Shown in pieces: positions 60,690-64,000 of a stretch of 64,000 bases of DNA. Source of the stretch: an uncultured Latescibacterota bacterium. GTDB lineage: Bacteria > Latescibacterota > UBA2968 > UBA8231. Made by a program: the position numbers and the translations under genes. Below the pieces are notes generated by a model. It worked only from the letters and a program-made list of their open reading frames with translations. It was not told where the DNA came from and made no database searches. The stretch covers positions 3,746,599-3,810,598 of the forward strand of contig OX638377.1 in assembly GCA_951813615.1 (NCBI GenBank), in the 5' to 3' direction. Position 1 is the first letter of the stretch. Every line of letters begins with the position of its first letter.

Positions 60690-61432
60690 CAATCGCCGAG
60701 CTGTTTTATTTGTTCGCGGGCAGTGGGCACGTATTCGCTGTCTGGATATTCGTCGAGTAGCTTGCGCAAGGCCGCAAGCGCCCGGTCGCGCTCTTCCAAA
60801 GCGATGTGGCAGCGGGCGATTTTTATCTGGGCGTCGTCGGCCTTATCCGTATTGCTAAAGGCGAACACTTTGGTGAATTCGATGAGTGCCTGCTGGTATT
60901 TGCGCAACCCGTAATAGCACTCTCCCTTCCAGAACTGGGCGTTGTCGGCCCATTCGCTCATGGGGGCTTCCTGCAGCAAGCGGTCAAACTCGGCCAAGGC
61001 GCGATCGTATTGCTTGTTGCGATAGTAGTAGAGCGCACCTTGGTACCTGTTGAACGCATCGCTGCTGCTGACGTTAGCTGTCGTATCGGTTTGTGTTGCG
61101 CGGACGCTGGTGTTAGCGGCAACGCGCGGCGGCATCGCGCGACGTCGGGGCAGAGAATCCAGCCGCGCACTTAAAACGCGGCTCTGACTTTGGAGGGCTC
61201 TGAGCGCCTGCCGCAACTGAGCATTGGATGTCTCTAACTGGCGCACGCGCTCGGCCATGGCCTGCTCGCGCTCGTACGCGGCTGCAACAGCGCGTTCGAG
61301 GGCCTGGAGCGCCTCGCTCTTTTCCTCTGGCTGGACATCTTCCCACTGCACGGGGGGTTGTTCGGTTTGCGGCGGCGCAGCACAAGCCCCAAGGCCTAGG
61401 GCCAACACCAACGCGCTTTTAGCGCTTTTCAT
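60689..61432 (-). CDS. cpoB: CpoB/YbgF-like TPR lipoprotein
   Basis: A 247-residue protein: a signal peptide with a lipobox (LALGLGAC near residues 9-16), a coiled coil with heptads (AYEREQAMAERVRQLETSNA), then TPR repeats (AFNRYQGALYYYRNKQYDRA, EFDRLLQEAPMSEWADNAQF) as in YbgF/CpoB of the Tol-Pal system. Most CpoB proteins are periplasmic and not acylated, so the lipobox is slightly unusual. No tol or pal gene is in the window. Confidence 0.85.
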   Translation of the reverse strand: MKSAKSALVLALGLGACAAPPQTEQPPVQWEDVQPEEKSEALQALERAVAAAYEREQAMAERVRQLETSNAQLRQALRALQSQSRVLSARLDSLPRRRAMPPRVAANTSVRATQTDTTANVSSSDAFNRYQGALYYYRNKQYDRALAEFDRLLQEAPMSEWADNAQFWKGECYYGLRKYQQALIEFTKVFAFSNTDKADDAQIKIARCHIALEERDRALAALRKLLDEYPDSEYVPTAREQIKQLGD

Positions 61433-61507
61433 TGCATTTTTAATTGGAAGCACAAATGAACCATCTTTGACGAATATAGCATAATCCCCCTCCCAAACCA
61501 AATCTCG

Positions 61508-62023
61508 TCACGCGCTGGGCAGCGCCTTGATGCGCTCGATTAATTGAGTGGTAGAAACGCCCGGCCACAGCGGCAGGGCACGCACTTGGCCGCCGCGCCC
61601 TTCGACGTGTTCGCGGCCAACGATGGCGTCCGGGGCGTAATCCCCGCCCTTGACCAAGACATCGGGTGCGAGCGCGGCCACGAGGCTCTCGACACTTTCG
61701 CCCGAGAAAATACACACGTGCGAAACGCATTCCAAGGCCGCGAGCAAGGCGGCGCGGTCGCCTTGTGGGCATAGGGGCCGACCCCGTCCCTTGAGCGCGC
61801 GGACCCCATCGTCGTCGTTTAACCCCACTGCAAGACAATCGCCCAAGGCGCGCGCCGCGCACAAGTACTCGACGTGGCCTCGGTGCAGCAAGTCGAAGCA
61901 TCCATTGGTGAAGACGAAGGTCTGCCGCGCTTTTTTTAATTGGCAGCGAACGGCGAGCAACTGGTCGCACGTAATGATTTTGGCGGGACCGGCCAAGGCC
62001 GGCTGTGCGTCGGGCGACTGCAT
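61508..62023 (-). CDS. rfaE2: Heptose-1-phosphate adenylyltransferase (RfaE2/HldC-like)
   Basis: A 171-residue cytidylyltransferase-like enzyme: FVFTNGCFDLLHRGHVEYLC with the HxGH motif, GLNDDDGVRALKGRGRPLCP, VCIFSGESVESLVAALAPDV, VLVKGGDYAPDAIVGREHVE and STTQLIERI. This is the stand-alone C-terminal half of HldE and makes ADP-heptose for LPS core or other glycans. The start is ATG 62023; the longer open frame upstream crosses tRNA-His and is not coding. Confidence 0.9.
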   Translation of the reverse strand: MQSPDAQPALAGPAKIITCDQLLAVRCQLKKARQTFVFTNGCFDLLHRGHVEYLCAARALGDCLAVGLNDDDGVRALKGRGRPLCPQGDRAALLAALECVSHVCIFSGESVESLVAALAPDVLVKGGDYAPDAIVGREHVEGRGGQVRALPLWPGVSTTQLIERIKALPSA

Positions 62024-62045
62024 GGATAACGACGAGGTCAAAAGA

Positions 62046-62123
62046 TGGGGTGGATGACGGGAGTTGAACCCGCGCCCTCCAGGGCCACAACCTGGCGCTC
62101 TAACCAACTGAGCTACACCCACC
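62046..62123 (-). tRNA. tRNA-His (GTG)
   Basis: Cloverleaf on the minus strand: extra G at -1 (62123) opposite C73, acceptor GTGGGTG with CATCCAC, D-arm GCTCAGTTGGTTAGAGC, anticodon stem CCAGG/CCTGG with loop TTGTGGC (anticodon GTG), and T-loop GGTTCAACTCC. CCA is encoded. The G-1:C73 pair identifies tRNA-His. Confidence 0.96.
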
Positions 62124-62145
62124 ACTAGGTCTTTGAGGGCTTGCA

Positions 62146-62222
62146 TGGCGTGCCCAGTAGGGCTCGAACCTACGACCGTCTGCTTAGAAGGCAGATGCTC
62201 TATCCAACTGAGCTATGGGCAC
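62146..62222 (-). tRNA. tRNA-Arg (TCT)
   Basis: Cloverleaf on the minus strand: acceptor GTGCCCA/TGGGCAC, D-arm GCTCAGTTGGATAGAGC, anticodon stem TCTGC/GCAGA with loop CTTCTAA (anticodon TCT), T-loop GGTTCGAGCC, discriminator G and encoded CCA. It lies 22 bases upstream of tRNA-His, in tandem. Confidence 0.96.
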
Positions 62223-62355
62223 ATCGCCACAAGGGGTGCAAGCATTCAAAAATATTAGGGCCAATCCTGAGCAAAGTCAACGCGACTCGCGGGTGGGTAG
62301 TGCGTCAGTTTGAAAGTTCTTGGATATTTTGTCCCTTTGTCAGGGACTGAAATTT

Positions 62356-62379
62356 TTAAAAAAAGAGGGGCCTTTGCCC
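62356..62379 (-). terminator. Possible terminator after the FlgD-like gene
   Basis: On the minus strand GGGC (62379-62376) and GCCC (62371-62368) form a short stem with a 4-base loop, followed by CCTCTTTTTTTAAAAA. The stem is short but the T-run is strong. It would end the large secreted-protein transcript before the tRNA pair. Confidence 0.45.
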
Positions 62380-62414
62380 GGATTCGAAGGACCGAGCAAC
62401 GTCACGCATTTAGG

Positions 62415-64000
62415 TCAGTAGACCAGCGATAGGGTGCCCGAGCGCTCCGTAGAGACGTTGTCCAAGTCGATGGCTAGCCGGTAGAGATAGATGCCCGGAG
62501 GGGCCACTTGGCCTTGGTGGTCGCGACCGTCCCACTCGACTTGGAGGCTGCCCGCCGTCGAGCCACCTGGCTGGATCTGGGCGATGCGGCGGCCAGACAG
62601 ATCGTAGATTTCGAGTTGGACATCGACCTGATCGAGGACGAGAAAAAGGTCGAAGGAGAAAGTGACCTCGTCGTTGATACCATCGCCGTTGGGCGTAAAG
62701 GGGTTGGGGGCGATGTGGGGAGCCTTGACGATTTGGTTGATCTCGTCGGCGACCACGAGGAGGGCATTGGTAGCGATATCGGGGGTGGCGTCCCCATCCT
62801 CGGCCGGTTGCGGGATGGATTCGACATCGGGGTCGCCTTGGTCATTCCACACCGAACTGGTGAACTCCTCCGAGCCGCGGAAGAGCTTGGAGCGGAAGAC
62901 GATCTCGATGTTCTGGTCGAATTGGAAGTGCTCAGCCCCCATCAGGGGCAGCTTAATATGCAGTTTGGACGACCCGGTGCGCGGATGGGAGACGACGCTC
63001 TGGGCAAACTGTCCCAAGCTGTCGACGCGACCTGCTGCCGGGGCGAGGCGGAGGGGATGAACATCGCTCAGCGGATCGGCCCCCGTGCCAGGGGCGATTT
63101 CGGTCCAGTCTTGGCCATCAAAGCGCAAGGTGTCGATGCGCGTATCCGCGCTGGGCACGGCGATCTCGATCCGGTTGAAGGAGGTCGCCTCGCCCGTTTT
63201 GAAGAAGGGCCGGACAAAATAGCGGAACGCCGTTTCCTCGCCCAAGGTGACGCGCGGGGGGAAAATCTCGGCGACGATCCCCCCTGAGACCAGCGGTGCG
63301 TCGTAGTCGAACTCGATGAAGTCCAATAGGGCTGCGCTGTGCTGGGCAGAGTCGAAGAGGATGCGGAACTGGATGTAGCGAGTGCCTCCGGGCAGGGGTA
63401 GCTGGACGCCGGTGTTTTGCCATTCGGATTCGGGCAAGCTCTCGTCAATGAGGGCGTCTTCGAGCTTGAAAGGGGCCGACCAGAAGCTCCAGCCCAAGGG
63501 GCCATCGTTGCCCAAGTCGGTACCCAGTTCGTTGTATTGCAGTTCGCGCTCGGGGACGCGGCCCTCGGGGATCTTGATCCAGGAAAACAGATCGAGGAGG
63601 TTGCCATTTGCGTCTTGGGTATCCGTGAGTCCCGGCCCCAAACGACGGGCGTAGATATGGGTATCAAGAGTATTGCCCACGCGGAACTGGATGCGGACAT
63701 CGCCATCGCGGCCGTCGCGGTTCCCGCGCCAGCGCACCTTGCCCCAGTTGACTTGGCCGCCAGCAACATCGAGGGGAAACTGGCCTTCATAGGCATCGCG
63801 TTCCGAGCCGGCGAACTGCTCGATCTCGCGGTCGTAGCGTCGGATGCGTGGGGTGGGCGTGCCCACGTCGATAATGGCCGAGATATACTGCCCATCGATG
63901 GCATAGCCGTCGCCGAAATAGCCCGCTTCGGCCGTTTCGACATAGGTACCTCTGGGATCAGTCGAGACTACGTCGAGACGGCCGGCGACAAAGGGCGGAT
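62415..64000 (-). CDS. Large secreted protein with FlgD-like C-terminal domain (partial)
   Basis: The frame is open to the right window edge; codons before the first internal GTG (63866) remain protein-like (GYFGDGYAIDGQYISAIIDV), so the gene starts outside. At least 520 residues of beta-rich extracellular sequence are followed by APNPFTPNGDGINDEVTFSF and VQLEIYDLSGRRIAQIQPGG, and the end PPGIYLYRLAIDLDN. This is the FlgD-Ig/T9SS-like C-terminal domain common in FCB-type secreted proteins. Sorting by a type IX-like route is possible but not shown. Confidence 0.85.
   Translation of the reverse strand, partial: PPFVAGRLDVVSTDPRGTYVETAEAGYFGDGYAIDGQYISAIIDVGTPTPRIRRYDREIEQFAGSERDAYEGQFPLDVAGGQVNWGKVRWRGNRDGRDGDVRIQFRVGNTLDTHIYARRLGPGLTDTQDANGNLLDLFSWIKIPEGRVPERELQYNELGTDLGNDGPLGWSFWSAPFKLEDALIDESLPESEWQNTGVQLPLPGGTRYIQFRILFDSAQHSAALLDFIEFDYDAPLVSGGIVAEIFPPRVTLGEETAFRYFVRPFFKTGEATSFNRIEIAVPSADTRIDTLRFDGQDWTEIAPGTGADPLSDVHPLRLAPAAGRVDSLGQFAQSVVSHPRTGSSKLHIKLPLMGAEHFQFDQNIEIVFRSKLFRGSEEFTSSVWNDQGDPDVESIPQPAEDGDATPDIATNALLVVADEINQIVKAPHIAPNPFTPNGDGINDEVTFSFDLFLVLDQVDVQLEIYDLSGRRIAQIQPGGSTAGSLQVEWDGRDHQGQVAPPGIYLYRLAIDLDNVSTERSGTLSLVY

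Noticed and set aside
61508..62146. Longer reading frame of the rfaE2 gene starting upstream
   Set aside because: The extension is translated through tRNA-His; the family N-terminus fits ATG 62023.
62365..62400. tRNA-like T-arm sequence (GGATTCGAAGG)
   Set aside because: No acceptor, D-arm or anticodon arm can be built around it; it may be a tRNA scrap or chance.
1..64000. CRISPR array
   Set aside because: No regularly spaced direct repeats of 24-40 bases were seen; the only tandem repeat is the coding 66-mer at 45052-45183.

Overview
The window looks like a chromosomal contig of a Gram-negative-type bacterium, probably an uncultured FCB-superphylum relative (Latescibacterota- or Poribacteria-like; this is an inference from gene content). 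The envelope genes (BamD, CpoB/YbgF, a TonB-dependent receptor, a heptose-phosphate adenylyltransferase, LspA) point to an outer membrane. The repeated phytanoyl-CoA-dioxygenase-like, Gfo/Idh/MocA, creatininase-like, RraA-like and ceramidase-like genes are typical of such marine or host-associated lineages.

Layout. 0-6.3 kb: conserved housekeeping run, all on +: end of a membrane protein, yggS, yggT, ileS (eukaryote-like type), dksA/traR-like, lspA, rluD. 6.3-16.7 kb: catabolic accessory genes: a PhyH-HEAT fusion, a ceramidase-like gene, a KAP-type NTPase beside a toxin-antitoxin pair whose PIN toxin is a stump, then a minus-strand operon (creatininase-like, duplicated 2-TM protein, RraA-like, Gfo/Idh/MocA), followed by ddl, DUF445 and an SDR.

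17.0-21.8 kb: small unrelated genes, all on the minus strand, separated by imperfect palindromes with recurring 7-mers (GTTAGCT, GCATAAC, GTTATGT and relatives). I read this as an integron-like gene-cassette array lacking its integrase. Cargo: a ParB-like protein, HigB/HigA, a conserved unknown, a DUF4440-like protein, a HEPN-type gene broken by two in-frame stops, a small unknown and probably a Nudix hydrolase.

22.5-36.6 kb: housekeeping and metabolism again (geranylgeranyl-reductase-like flavoprotein, htpG, proA, 2Fe-2S ferredoxin, long adenylate-kinase homologue, Gfo/Idh/MocA genes, PhyH, RsmB/F-type methyltransferase, TonB receptor, SDR).

36.6-57.4 kb: a defence island. It opens with a PIN/antitoxin pair between two copies of a 165-bp direct repeat. 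Then comes a divergently transcribed locus: a DndA-like cysteine desulfurase opposite a tightly packed nine-gene run (DUF4007, large ATPase, DndC-like PP-loop enzyme, sigma-region-4 protein, PLD-helicase, small protein, DndD-like SMC ATPase, DndE-like candidate and an HsdR tail fragment). By gene content this resembles a DNA phosphorothioation system of the DndCDEA-PbeABCD kind. A candidate PD-(D/E)XK nuclease, an IS30 element and an Mrr-like restriction enzyme follow. The island stops near tRNA-Arg(ACG).

57.4-64 kb: housekeeping on the minus strand: a FlgD-like secreted protein (cut by the window edge), two tRNAs, rfaE2, then cpoB, an unknown exported protein, bamD, nadD and thrC in a tightly packed operon, and tRNA-Arg with a terminator.
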